From Haloferax larsenii JCM 13917 (GTDB lineage Archaea; Halobacteriota; Halobacteria; Halobacteriales; Haloferacaceae), in NCBI RefSeq assembly GCF_000336955.1, contig NZ_AOLI01000018.1, positions 1 through 48,544 of the forward strand: DNA of 48,544 nucleotides. Direction: 5' to 3'. The number at the start of each line of letters is the position of its first letter. The first letter of the stretch is position 1. Below the pieces are notes generated by a model that saw only the letters and a program-made list of their open reading frames with translations, made no database searches and had not been told where the DNA came from. The position numbers were made by a program, and so were the translations under genes. Positions 31,661 to 40,624 of the stretch are shown here, in pieces.

Positions 31661-32626
31661 TCAGCGACTGATACCGCCACTGGGGTGCTCACGAACGGCA
31701 TCGACCTCCTCCTGCGTGACGACCGCCAAGTCACCGTCGAGTGTCCGCTTGAGTGCGGCCGTTGCTGCACCTTGTTCGAGTGCTGGAGCGAGGTCATCTC
31801 CCCGGATTCGAGCTGCGAGATATCCACCGACGAAGGCGTCGCCCGTCCCAATCGGGTCGAACGTCTCGGTCTCGAACGCTCCCTGCTCGTACACCGTCTC
31901 ATCTGATACTGCCACCACACCTTCGTCGCCACGCGTGACCAGAACCGTCTCGAAACCGTGCCGGTCTGCCAGTGCTGTCGCAATCGCCGACGCATCACCA
32001 TCGAGGTCGAGGACGGTTCGCGCATCGCGAGCCGCGACGACGAGAACGTCGATGTGAGAGAACAGCGGTTCGAGCGCCTTCCGAGCCTCCTCGGGGTTCC
32101 AGAGCTTCGTTCGATAGTTCAGGTCGAACACGGTCGTCGTTCCGGCTGACTGCGCAGTTTCGAGCAAAACCCGCGTCGTTTCACGGAGTTGGTCCGATAG
32201 CGCCGGTGTGATTCCACTCGTGTAGTAGTAGCTCGCATTCTCGATTGGTTCGGTCGGGAGTTCCTCGGGGGTGGCCGTCGTCACCGCGGCATCGCTTCGG
32301 TCGTAAATGACTGCCGTGTCTCTCGGGGCGCTGCCGTGTTCGAGATAGTAGGTGCCTTGACGATAGTGGTCCGTCCAGACGACCTCCGCGGAGACACCAT
32401 GTCGGCGGAGGTCTGTAACGACTCGACGACCGAGCGCCGAGTCCGGAAGTTTCGAGAGCCACGTCGCCTCAGCACCGAGTCTGCTTGCGGCGATTGCGAC
32501 GTTCGACTCCGCGCCCGCCGTGCTGAACCGAAGCGTCTCTGTCGTCTCCAACCGACTCCCGCGTGGCGGCGAGAGTCGAAGCATCGTCTCACCGAAAGTC
32601 ACGAGGTCAGCCGTCACAGCGTCCAC
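31661..32626 (-). CDS. kdgK: 2-keto-3-deoxygluconate kinase, PfkB family
   Basis: A 321-residue sugar kinase with the PfkB layout. It begins LVTFGETMLRLSPP, has the substrate motif GAESNVAIAASRLG, and carries the C-terminal signature DPIGTGDAFVGGYLA with the catalytic Asp. It phosphorylates 2-keto-3-deoxygluconate to KDPG in the semi-phosphorylated Entner-Doudoroff route. I placed the start at GTG 32626; GTG 32617 and an ATG at 32674 remain open. It diverges from the KDPG aldolase gene across about 190 bp, so the two may share a promoter region. Confidence 0.9.
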   Translation of the reverse strand: MDAVTADLVTFGETMLRLSPPRGSRLETTETLRFSTAGAESNVAIAASRLGAEATWLSKLPDSALGRRVVTDLRRHGVSAEVVWTDHYRQGTYYLEHGSAPRDTAVIYDRSDAAVTTATPEELPTEPIENASYYYTSGITPALSDQLRETTRVLLETAQSAGTTTVFDLNYRTKLWNPEEARKALEPLFSHIDVLVVAARDARTVLDLDGDASAIATALADRHGFETVLVTRGDEGVVAVSDETVYEQGAFETETFDPIGTGDAFVGGYLAARIRGDDLAPALEQGAATAALKRTLDGDLAVVTQEEVDAVREHPSGGISR

Positions 32627-32812
32627 TCTCCTGGGGGGTGGTCTCCATATGCGTTTCTCGTGGAGTCGCGGCATAGTTCCTCTGTTTTCGACGATGTTTG
32701 CTCTGGTGTGTCGTCTTTCGCTGGGTAACCACGAACCGACCACGACTGGGACTGAGCACCTATTCCCGCCTGTATCCCGAACATTAAGAGGCGCGTCTTC
32801 GTGATACCAGTG

Positions 32813-33460
32813 ATGTCCGCAGATATCGTCCAGCGAGTCGTAGAGACGGGTGTCGTCGCAATCGTCCGCGGTACGAACCCCGAGAGGGCAATCGAGACCG
32901 TCGATGCGCTTCAGCGCGGTGGCGTCTCGGTCGTCGAGGTGACGGCGAACACCGACGGTGTCCTCGATATGATTCGAGAGATATCCTCGACGTTCACAGC
33001 GGACGAGGTGGTCGTCGGTGCGGGGACAGTGCTCGACAGCGAAACCGCGCGGGCGACGACGCTCGCAGGTGCTGAATTCATCGTTACGCCGTCGTTCGAT
33101 ACGGAGACGATACAGACCGCGAACCGCTACGGGGTTCCCTCGGTGGTCGGCGTCGCGACACCGACCGAAGCCGTCGACGCGTACACCGCAGGGGCCGACA
33201 TGGTCAAAATATTCCCGGCAGCGTCACTGGGTCCGGGGTTCGTTTCGTCGTTACAGGGACCGCTCGGCCACATTCCAACTGTTCCCACTGGCGGCGTCTC
33301 ACTCGACAATGTCGGCGCGTTCATCGACGCCGGTGCGACCGCCGTCGGCGTCGGGAGTTCGCTCGTCGACGGCGAGGCAATCGAGCGCGGCGACTACGAG
33401 GTGCTGACGGCGAACGCACGGGCATTCGTCGATGCCGTCGCCACTGCCCGCACCGACTGA
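32813..33460 (+). CDS. kdpgA: KDPG aldolase
   Basis: A 215-residue class I aldolase of the bacterial Eda type. It splits 2-keto-3-deoxy-6-phosphogluconate into pyruvate and glyceraldehyde 3-phosphate. The Schiff-base residue is Lys132 in GADMVKIFPA, and Glu42 (VVEVT) matches the catalytic glutamate. Other motifs are VVGAGTVLD and PTGGVS. It is the step after KdgK and lies divergent to it. ATG 32813 is preferred over the upstream 32801 start. Confidence 0.93.
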   Translation: MSADIVQRVVETGVVAIVRGTNPERAIETVDALQRGGVSVVEVTANTDGVLDMIREISSTFTADEVVVGAGTVLDSETARATTLAGAEFIVTPSFDTETIQTANRYGVPSVVGVATPTEAVDAYTAGADMVKIFPAASLGPGFVSSLQGPLGHIPTVPTGGVSLDNVGAFIDAGATAVGVGSSLVDGEAIERGDYEVLTANARAFVDAVATARTD

Positions 33461-33505
33461 GCCGAAACAGACGATTCTGACCGCGTCTTCACGTCAGCCG
33501 TCCAC

Positions 33506-33880
33506 TCACGCTTCGGCGACGACCTCGATTTCCACGTCGATATCGACCGGGAGTTTCACGACTTCGACTGCGCTCCGTGCAGGATACGGTGCCGACATGT
33601 GTTCCCCGTAGACCTCGTTTACCTCGTCGTAGTACCGCATGTCTTTCAGGAACACCGTCGCCTTCACCACGTCCGCGAGCGACGCACCGCCCGCTTCGAG
33701 GATGGCTTCGATATTTTTCAGCGTTCGCTCGGTCTGTTCGCCCGGTGTGCCCGGCACGACATCGCCGGTTTCGGGGTCGACAGGCCCCTGCCCGGAGACG
33801 TAGATTCGGTCTCCCGAGACGATTCCTTGCGAAAACGGTCCGATACTGTCCGGTGCGTCGTCGGTGGATAGCTCTCTCAT
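33506..33880 (-). CDS. RidA/YjgF-family enamine/imine deaminase
   Basis: A 124-residue RidA-like protein that hydrolyses reactive enamine or imine intermediates. Family motifs are IGPFSQGIVSGDRIYVSGQG, EQTERTLKNIEAIL, VVKATVFLKDM and PARSAVEVVKLP, with the conserved Arg of the active site in ARSAVEV. It ends the operon that starts with the dehydratase or the dehydrogenase. A GTG start at 33889 would overlap the SDR gene stop; the ATG at 33880 is preferred. A lactonase-like or detoxifying role in sugar-acid catabolism is possible. Confidence 0.88.
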   Translation of the reverse strand: MRELSTDDAPDSIGPFSQGIVSGDRIYVSGQGPVDPETGDVVPGTPGEQTERTLKNIEAILEAGGASLADVVKATVFLKDMRYYDEVNEVYGEHMSAPYPARSAVEVVKLPVDIDVEIEVVAEA

Positions 33881-33885
33881 TGGTG

Positions 33886-34737
33886 TCACTCGTGGTCGTT
33901 TCGTGTCGGTACGTCGTCCGTTTGGTAGACTTCGTTGATAAACGACGTCGGGAGGCTCGTCGTGAGTCCGCCGTCGAGGACGATGTTCTCGCCGGTGATG
34001 AAGCTCGAAAACTCGGAGGCGAGGAACAACGCCGTGTCCGCAACTTCGCTGGGTCTACCGAATCGGCCGAGCGGATACTGGTCGAGCCAGCGTTCTCTGG
34101 CGCTGGACTCTCCGGTTCGGCCCTCCGTGTTCTCCATCTCGTCGCGACGGGTGGCAGTCTCGATGGTCCCCGCGGAGATGACGTTCGAACGAACGCCGTG
34201 TTGGCCGTAGTGGGCAGCGAGGTTGCGCGACATCGAGAGCAGTCCGCTCTTCGCCTCAGAGTAACCCGAGAGTCCGATTCCGAACAGCCCGTTGACCGAG
34301 CCCATGTGGACCATCGACCCGCCACCGGCGGCGACCATCGCCGGGAGAACCTCTTTGCTCATCATGAACTGGCTCTTGAGGTTCAAATCGAGCATCCACT
34401 CGAACGTCTCTTCGTCGCAGCGGTGGATGGTGTTAGACGGCTCGTCGGAACCGCCAGCGTTGTTCACCAGGACTCGAATTTCGCCGAACTCGTCGAGTGC
34501 GGTATCGACGAGGTTTCGGATTTGGTCTCGTTCCGTGACGTCGCACTCGACGGGAACGACTCGGCCGGGGTGTGCGGCGGTCAGTTCTTCGGCCACCGGC
34601 TCGACGTCCTCGTAAGACTGCGAACAGATAGCGACCTCTCCGCCAGCCTCAGCGAACCGGGCCGCGATTTCGCGGCCGATACCGCGAGATGCCCCGGTCA
34701 CGATTGCTGGACGGTCTCGTAGTGATAACTCAACCAT
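33886..34737 (-). CDS. SDR-family dehydrogenase, candidate sugar dehydrogenase
   Basis: A 283-residue short-chain dehydrogenase. It has the Rossmann TGASRGIGRE (residues 14-23), NNAG (92-95), and the catalytic Ser147, Tyr159 and Lys163 (YSEAK). A variable region after about 195 (ETATRRDEMENTEGRTGE) is the substrate-specificity loop. It lies between a RidA gene and a dehydratase, so oxidation of a sugar to the lactone or acid is the likely step. The exact sugar is not readable from the sequence. ATG 34737 (MVELSLRDRPAIVTG) is the natural start. Confidence 0.87.
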   Translation of the reverse strand: MVELSLRDRPAIVTGASRGIGREIAARFAEAGGEVAICSQSYEDVEPVAEELTAAHPGRVVPVECDVTERDQIRNLVDTALDEFGEIRVLVNNAGGSDEPSNTIHRCDEETFEWMLDLNLKSQFMMSKEVLPAMVAAGGGSMVHMGSVNGLFGIGLSGYSEAKSGLLSMSRNLAAHYGQHGVRSNVISAGTIETATRRDEMENTEGRTGESSARERWLDQYPLGRFGRPSEVADTALFLASEFSSFITGENIVLDGGLTTSLPTSFINEVYQTDDVPTRNDHE

Positions 34738-34809
34738 AGCAGGCAAATCGACGCGGTCGCACCTCTTCAACCTTGTCATGGTCTCTCACCGTGTCCGGTG
34801 CTTCGCTCG

Positions 34810-35982
34810 TCATATTCTGTACTCCTCGATTGCGTCGAGGTCGACAGAGATGCCGAGTCCCGGACCGCTCGGAGCGGGCAGACAGCCGTCGGTGACCTCG
34901 AACGGGTCGTCGATAACGTCGCCCTCCCAAGCGTAGTACGTCGAGTCCGGCGGGAGCGAGAATCCGGGGATACCGCTGACGGCGTGGAGAATCGCCGCCG
35001 TTCGAATGCCGAGGTCGAACGCGCAGTGGTGCGTGAACGGAACACCGGCGTCTTCGAGAACCGCCGCCTGTTGGCGAAGCCCGCTGATTCCACCCGCGGG
35101 CGTCAGGTCGATGACGCCGACGTCCATCGCCCCGGCTTCGACGAGCGAGGAGATGTTGTGGGAGATGTAGGTGTCCTCGTTCGGTGCGATGGGTTGCCGG
35201 AGACGCTGTCGTAACGCTGCCAGCGACTTGTGAGCGTCCACCCGAATCGGCTGTTCGAGGTACTGGAGGTAGATTCCCTCATCTTCCAGCATGGCACCGA
35301 CGCGAACCGCTTGGTCGAGCGTCCACCCCTGATTGGGGTCAAGGCGGAATTCGAGTTGTCCGTCCGTCTCGTCGTGCATCGCCTTGATTCGGGAAACGTC
35401 CTGCCGCCAATCCTTCCCGGCTTTCGTCTTGAGCACGTCGAAACCGGCGTCCAGCGCCTCGCGCGCTTTGACCCGAGACTCTTCGGGTGAGAGAATACCG
35501 AGACAGAAGGCGATGGGAACCTCCTGTGGCGTCAGGTCGTTTTCGCCCATGTTCTCCCGATGCCGAAGCGTGCTCTGAGTCGGGGCGGTCCACCCGCCGA
35601 GGAGTTCGTAGACGGGACGGTCGAGTGCTTTCCCGACGATGTCCCAACAAGCCGTCTCGACGGCGGCGAAGAACATATCGACGTTCGTGTACTCGACGAA
35701 CACCTGGCGACGAAGGCGTTCGATTTCGAACGGCGACTGCCCGGTAATCATCGGTCCGACGCCATCTTCGAGAATCGATTCGGTTGCAGACGGCGACAGG
35801 AACACGCGCATTTCGCCCCATCCGGCGATTCCCTCGTCGGTATCGACACGGACGAGCACGCGCTCCATCGAGTCGAGTTCGCCGTGGTTGGTCGTGTAGG
35901 GGCCGATACCCAGCGGTTCGTCGAGACTGGTCAGCGGAACGTCTACAGTAACCGCTGTCACGTCGGTTATCTCCATACCCAT
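34810..35982 (-). CDS. Acid-sugar dehydratase, mandelate-racemase subgroup of the enolase superfamily
   Basis: A 390-residue enzyme. The capping domain is N-terminal and the barrel holds the metal ligands Asp215 (RLDPNQGW), Glu243 (YLEQPI) and Glu269 (PNED). The acid/base set is Lys185-x-Lys187 (LKTKAG) on one side and His319 with Asp292 (DVGVIDLTP...FTHHCAFD) on the other. The 27-residue Asp-His spacing equals that of mandelate racemase. Such enzymes dehydrate aldonic acids to 2-keto-3-deoxy acids, which fits the neighbouring KDG kinase and KDPG aldolase. The actual acid (gluconate, galactonate, or another) is unknown. Confidence 0.88.
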   Translation of the reverse strand: MGMEITDVTAVTVDVPLTSLDEPLGIGPYTTNHGELDSMERVLVRVDTDEGIAGWGEMRVFLSPSATESILEDGVGPMITGQSPFEIERLRRQVFVEYTNVDMFFAAVETACWDIVGKALDRPVYELLGGWTAPTQSTLRHRENMGENDLTPQEVPIAFCLGILSPEESRVKAREALDAGFDVLKTKAGKDWRQDVSRIKAMHDETDGQLEFRLDPNQGWTLDQAVRVGAMLEDEGIYLQYLEQPIRVDAHKSLAALRQRLRQPIAPNEDTYISHNISSLVEAGAMDVGVIDLTPAGGISGLRQQAAVLEDAGVPFTHHCAFDLGIRTAAILHAVSGIPGFSLPPDSTYYAWEGDVIDDPFEVTDGCLPAPSGPGLGISVDLDAIEEYRI

Positions 35983-36017
35983 GGTTGTACGGGGTGGCAG
36001 TAAGAAAGTATCGTTCG

Positions 36018-37169
36018 TTACAATCTCGCAGAGTGCGTCGCCGCCCGAATCCAGTCGAGTGACTGCTCCGGCAACAGCCCGTAGTTGTAAAAGGATACCC
36101 GCGGAACACCAGCGGTTCGCAGTGCGTCCACGATGTCGACGAGCGTCTCCTCGTCATGTATCGCCGGATGACCCGGCAAGAGTCCAACGTGAAGCGGGAC
36201 ATCCGGTGACAGCGCATCGACGGCCTGGTAGGCGTCCATCACTTCAGCCGCCGACGACTCGTACGCCGGGAGGCAGTAGTAATCGACGTGCTCGGACAGC
36301 TGTTCGAGGTCCGCGCCGAGCATCCACTCTCGTCCGGGTTCGGGCGCACCGACGTAGTAGCCGAGCGGTGTCTGCCCGCTGGCCGCCGCGAAGTCAGCAT
36401 AGAGGTCCGCCAGCGTCTTTGCTCGAACGCCGACGTACTCGGCGACTGCGCCGTGTTCGCGGAGCCACAACTCCGGCGAGAGGTCGTGTGGAGTCGAACC
36501 GGCGATGACGGAATCGAGGGCGTCGGCGACGGTGGTTCGAACGTCATCGACATCGATTCCGGTGTCTGCGGCGTTCTCCCGACAGTGGTCACAGAAGCAC
36601 AGTCCGAAGAGAAACTCGCCGAGTGTCCCGAGTTGTGCGTGAATCTTCTGGTGGTGCCAGCCGAACCCGGTGCCGTAGAAGTAGTCGAACGTCTCCAGTT
36701 CGATGCGGTCGAAGTGCTCGCGGGCGGCGAGGTCGCGGACGAGTGCGACGAGGTACTCTTGGACGTCAGGATTCGACGGACAGAGGCCGAACACCAAGTC
36801 GTCGCCGTGGGCCGAAGTCAACGTCACATCGGGATGCTGCATCCCGAGCCGCGAGTTGTGACAGCCGACCGTCCACGAATTCAGCCGGACACCGTCGAGT
36901 TCGGCGGCGATGTCGGCGACCCAGTCACCTGTCATTCCCTCGTACGGCACCGGTTCGAGACGCCCGTAGCCCTCACCGGGGTCGAAGTACGAACTCGCGC
37001 GGGCGAAGAACGTCCGGCGTTCGGGGTTGTGCGGTGCGAACGCCTGTACAGTGTGGTAGTTGGTTGCGAGGGTTATCTCACCGACGCCGAGTTCGTCGAG
37101 TCGGTTCGTAACCCGTGTCGGCCCTTCGTCTAACAGGTCCCACGGGTACGCCCAGAGAGCGAATTCCAT
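36018..37169 (-). CDS. Putative TIM-barrel glycosidase-like protein
   Basis: A 383-residue cytoplasmic protein with no signal peptide. It has a barrel pattern: ALWAYPWDLLDEG, GVGEITLATNYHTVQAFAPH, RIELETFDYFYGTGFGWHH, LPLHVGLLPGHP-like and FYNYGLLPEQSLDWI. A Cys-rich motif, FGLCFCDHCREN, is like those in uncharacterised glycoside-hydrolase-like proteins. Acidic residues on the strand ends (ELETFDYF) could be catalytic. It lies in the sugar cluster, 35 bp upstream of the dehydratase gene on the same strand. I would expect it to act on an imported oligosaccharide; this is inference. Confidence 0.65.
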   Translation of the reverse strand: MEFALWAYPWDLLDEGPTRVTNRLDELGVGEITLATNYHTVQAFAPHNPERRTFFARASSYFDPGEGYGRLEPVPYEGMTGDWVADIAAELDGVRLNSWTVGCHNSRLGMQHPDVTLTSAHGDDLVFGLCPSNPDVQEYLVALVRDLAAREHFDRIELETFDYFYGTGFGWHHQKIHAQLGTLGEFLFGLCFCDHCRENAADTGIDVDDVRTTVADALDSVIAGSTPHDLSPELWLREHGAVAEYVGVRAKTLADLYADFAAASGQTPLGYYVGAPEPGREWMLGADLEQLSEHVDYYCLPAYESSAAEVMDAYQAVDALSPDVPLHVGLLPGHPAIHDEETLVDIVDALRTAGVPRVSFYNYGLLPEQSLDWIRAATHSARL

Positions 37170-37299
37170 ACGATGCCGTCTCGTGGGCCGATAATAAATA
37201 TGGAGGACGGGGTGAGAGCGAGCCTGCGTGAGCAGGCCGCCCAGCGGGGGGTGCAATCAGTGAAGGGAGTGAGGCGTGGTTCGATTCGTGCGTCAAGTG

Positions 37300-37360
37300 C
37301 CGAGGATGGTCAGTCCGAGGTGGTGAACGCGGCCGAGGTGGTAAACGCGGCAGAGGTGTG
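37300..37360. repeat. Short tandem repeats before the permease gene
   Basis: GGTGAACGCGGCCGAG and GGTAAACGCGGCAGAG follow each other at an 18-bp period, with a third partial copy (GGTCAGTCCGAG) before. They lie in the gap between the glycosidase-like gene (start 37169) and the permease stop at 37370. No function is evident. Confidence 0.45.
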
Positions 37361-37369
37361 AGGAGTGGG

Positions 37370-38215
37370 TTACTCCTTGACTGCGCCGGCGGTCATCCCG
37401 GCGACGATGTACTGTTCGAGGAAGGCGAACAGGATGAGAAGCGGGATAATGCCGATAACCGAGACCGTCAGCATCATCCGCCAATCCGTCTGGAGCGCCC
37501 CGACCATCGAGAAGACACCACGCGGAATGTTGTACTTCCCGCTGTCGGTCAGGAACGTCAGCACGAACAGCAGTCGGTTCCACGCGTACAGGAACGTGTA
37601 GGTGATACTGGCGACGAGTGCGGGCTTCGTCAGCGGAAGGACGATTTTCGTGAGCACCTGTAACTGGTTGGCTCCGTCGATGCGAGCCGACTCCTCCAGT
37701 GCGACAGGAACCGTCTTGAAGTAGCCGTAGAGCATCCAGATGTTGAACGGCAACGTGAACGCCGCGGCGGGGATGATGACGGCGAGGTAGGTGTTGAACA
37801 ACCCGAACTGCGTGATGACGTCGAACAGTCCGACGATGAGTACGACCGGTGCGAACATCTGGACGACGAGCACGGCGAGCAGGAACGTCCGCTTGCCGAC
37901 GAAGTCGTTCCGCGCACACGAGTACGCGGCCGGAATCGCGAGCAGGAGCGTCAACACGACGGTTCCGAGCGAGATGACGAAGCTGTTTGCGACCCACAAC
38001 ACGACGTCGGTCTGCGTCCAGACGTCGAGGTACGCACTGACAGACGGGTCTGACGGCACCAGCGTCGCCGGAGCCGAGAAAATCTCTGACTCCGGTTTGA
38101 ACGTGCTGGAGAACATCGCGTAAAACGGGAACATCATAATCCCGAGGAGCGCGATGAGGACGCCGTAGACTCTGACCCGACGGAGACCGGACCTATCGTG
38201 ACCTGCCATCGTCAT
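37370..38215 (-). CDS. Carbohydrate ABC transporter permease, MalG type
   Basis: A 281-residue membrane permease with six predicted spans. The conserved EAA motif for contact with the ATPase is EESARIDGANQLQVLTKIVLP, near residues 174-194. This makes it the CUT1-type inner membrane component partner of the MalF-like permease upstream, whose gene it overlaps by ATGA. It completes the importer with the binding protein (39163) and ATPase (41427). Confidence 0.93.
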   Translation of the reverse strand: MTMAGHDRSGLRRVRVYGVLIALLGIMMFPFYAMFSSTFKPESEIFSAPATLVPSDPSVSAYLDVWTQTDVVLWVANSFVISLGTVVLTLLLAIPAAYSCARNDFVGKRTFLLAVLVVQMFAPVVLIVGLFDVITQFGLFNTYLAVIIPAAAFTLPFNIWMLYGYFKTVPVALEESARIDGANQLQVLTKIVLPLTKPALVASITYTFLYAWNRLLFVLTFLTDSGKYNIPRGVFSMVGALQTDWRMMLTVSVIGIIPLLILFAFLEQYIVAGMTAGAVKE

Positions 38216-39150
38216 AGCTCGTCACCTCCGCGGGTGTACACCCGCAGATAGACGATTGCGAACAACAGGAGGAACAGGAACCCGATGACGCTGTACGCAG
38301 CGCCACGGCCGAGGTTCCCGTTCTGCAGGCCGACCTGGTAGATGTGGATGACGAGCGTCGCGGTCGTGCTAATCGGCCCGCCACCGGTCATCGTCCAGAT
38401 GACGTCGAAGCTGACGAACGTCCAGATAGTCGAAAGCAGCGTGGCCATCAGGATGACGCTCTTGAGTTGCGGCAGCGTGATGTATCTGAACTGGTGCCAT
38501 CGCTCGGCCCCGTCGATTGCGGCCGCCTCGTAGAGGTCCTGTGGAATCGACTGGAGCCCCGCGAGGAAGATAATCGCCATGAACGGCGTTCCAATCCAGA
38601 TGTCGGCGACGACGACGCCCAACCATGCGATGTCGGGGTTGCCGAGGATGCCGATACCCTGTTCTATCACGCCGAGTTTGAGCAACACTGCGTTGAGGTA
38701 GCCGAACTGCGGGTGCTCTATCCACCGGAAGACGACAGCAGAGATGGCGTACGGGATACCCCACGGAATCAAAAATGCCGTCCGGAAGAACTTCCGGCCC
38801 TTGATATCGCCTTTCAGGTGAACCGCGATGAGCAGTCCGAGGAGGGTCTTGCCGGCGACGCCGACCAGCACCCAGCGACCCGTCTGCCAGATGAGCCGGT
38901 AGAAGATGTCGCTGTTGACGATTTCGACGTAGTGTTGCAGGCCAACGAACGTCTCGATAGTCGAGTCGGCCGGTGAGCGGTACAACGATAGGCGGAACGT
39001 CTCCAGTATCGGGTAGCCGACGACGGCGAGCAAGAACACCGCAGCGGGCGCTATCAGGAGATAGGCGCGTCGGTTCCGCCTGAGGTGTGCAACGGACTGC
39101 GAGAGGCGAGAGTCCCCGTCCGTCCCGGTGTATTCTTCAGCGAGACTCAT
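38212..39150 (-). CDS. Carbohydrate ABC transporter permease, MalF type
   Basis: A 312-residue permease of the CUT1 family with six or so spans. The EAA loop reads LYEAAAIDGAERWHQFRYIT, then LPQLKSV. The N-terminal 30 residues are cytoplasmic and charged. It pairs with the MalG-type permease downstream. I chose ATG 39150 (MSLAEEYTGTDGD); a GTG at 39159 would add three residues. The binding-protein gene lies 12 bp upstream. Confidence 0.93.
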   Translation of the reverse strand: MSLAEEYTGTDGDSRLSQSVAHLRRNRRAYLLIAPAAVFLLAVVGYPILETFRLSLYRSPADSTIETFVGLQHYVEIVNSDIFYRLIWQTGRWVLVGVAGKTLLGLLIAVHLKGDIKGRKFFRTAFLIPWGIPYAISAVVFRWIEHPQFGYLNAVLLKLGVIEQGIGILGNPDIAWLGVVVADIWIGTPFMAIIFLAGLQSIPQDLYEAAAIDGAERWHQFRYITLPQLKSVILMATLLSTIWTFVSFDVIWTMTGGGPISTTATLVIHIYQVGLQNGNLGRGAAYSVIGFLFLLLFAIVYLRVYTRGGDEL

Positions 39151-39162
39151 GTCTTTCACTCA

Positions 39163-40551
39163 TCAGTTCATCGCGTCTTCGAGGTCGCTTTGAGCGTCAT
39201 TCAATGCTTTCTGCGGGCTCTTTTGGTCGGCGAGCGCCTCCTGAATCGCTTGGACCATCCGGTCGTTGAACTCACTGAAATTACTGAGCTTCGGCCGGGC
39301 GCGGGCGTACTGGCCCGCCTCGACGAACGGAGCCCAGTTTTTCGACTCGGAGAAGTACGACCGCTCACCGACCGATTTGACGACCGGCAAGAACCCCTTC
39401 TGCTTCGAGTACTGGAACCGACGCTCCTCGTCGAAGTAGAACCGAATCAGGTCCCGGGCGATGTCCTTGTGCTCGCTTTGGCTCAGGATACCGAGCGTGT
39501 CGATGGTAAAGAGGCTGTACCGTCCCTCGGGCCCCTTCGGAACTTGCGCGATACCGTATTCGAAATCGACGTCGCCGTTTTCCTGCGACTCCGTGATGTT
39601 GAGCCCGGTGTACACGTGTCCGATGACCATCCCGAGGTCGCCGTTTTCGAACAGTTGCCGGATGTCCTGCCGGGTCGAAGAGAGCGGCGAGGCCTGCGTG
39701 ACGCCGTGTTCGAGATGCAGATTGGCGTAAAACGAGAGCGCATCGACAGCGCCGTCAGAGTTGACGACCGGCATTCCCTCGTCGTCCACCAAGTCTGCAC
39801 CGTACGACCAGTGGTAGTGGTAGTACTGCGACCCGGTCTCGATGGCGTCCGCACCGGCGAGTCCGAGTGCTGGGACGTTCACATCGTCGCTGTCGGTAAT
39901 CGTCTGTGCGGCAGACAGCATGTCGTCCCACGTGTCTAGAGACGGGTTCTCCGGGTCGAGTCCGGCGGCCTCGAACACGTCCTTGTTGTAGTAGAGACAC
40001 TTGTTCGAGGCCGCCCACGGAACACCGTAGTGAGAGCCGTTGTACATCGTTCCCTCCGCCACTCCGTCGGCGAACTTCTCGCCGAACTCGCCGTCCATGA
40101 GGTCGTCGAGAGGTTCGAGCGCATCCTTGCCGACGAGTTGCGGAATCCACCGCGCAGGCCAGCGACTTACGTCGGGTGCCTGTCCCCCGTCGACGCGGTT
40201 GTTCACTGTCTGTCGCGCGTTGTCCCACGTGACGCTCGTGAACTCGACGTCGACGCCGTACTCCTCTTCGAAGGCAGTGTTGTTCTCTTCGAAGAACTGC
40301 TTGATGTTGTCGCCAACACCCATCGTGAGGAACTGGACGCTCTGTTTACTGCTGCCGCCGTCGTTCCCACCAGAGTCGTCGCCGCCACCGCCGCCATTGC
40401 CACCATTGCCATCACTACCGGCGTCATCGCCGTTTCCACCGCCGGTACACCCGGCGATAGCAATCATCCCGCCAGCACCGAACGCCTGAAGGAGTTGGCG
40501 ACGGTCGAGAGTCTCTTCACTAGGTTGGCCCTTGCTATCTTCTGGCATCAT
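39163..40551 (-). CDS. Tat-secreted lipoprotein sugar-binding protein
   Basis: A 462-residue family 1 solute-binding protein. The signal has twin arginines and a lipobox: DRRQLLQAFGAGGMIAIAGC, so it would be exported folded and lipid-anchored. A Gly/Asp/Asn-rich linker follows, then VQFLTMGVGDNIKQFFEENN and the two-lobed fold. Recognisable stretches are YGVPWAASNKCLYYNKDVFE, AAGLDPENP and SKQKGFLPVVKS. It binds oligosaccharide or sugar for the CUT1 importer. An SD-like GAGGTGA lies before the start, and a minus-strand TATA (ATTATATATA, near 40570-40580) supplies a promoter. Confidence 0.93.
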   Translation of the reverse strand: MMPEDSKGQPSEETLDRRQLLQAFGAGGMIAIAGCTGGGNGDDAGSDGNGGNGGGGGDDSGGNDGGSSKQSVQFLTMGVGDNIKQFFEENNTAFEEEYGVDVEFTSVTWDNARQTVNNRVDGGQAPDVSRWPARWIPQLVGKDALEPLDDLMDGEFGEKFADGVAEGTMYNGSHYGVPWAASNKCLYYNKDVFEAAGLDPENPSLDTWDDMLSAAQTITDSDDVNVPALGLAGADAIETGSQYYHYHWSYGADLVDDEGMPVVNSDGAVDALSFYANLHLEHGVTQASPLSSTRQDIRQLFENGDLGMVIGHVYTGLNITESQENGDVDFEYGIAQVPKGPEGRYSLFTIDTLGILSQSEHKDIARDLIRFYFDEERRFQYSKQKGFLPVVKSVGERSYFSESKNWAPFVEAGQYARARPKLSNFSEFNDRMVQAIQEALADQKSPQKALNDAQSDLEDAMN

Positions 40552-40624
40552 TGCTACCACTCACCTCTGTATATATAATTGTTTATGTTCATATTCTATT
40601 TTTTGCAAGTTTATCTCGCACAGT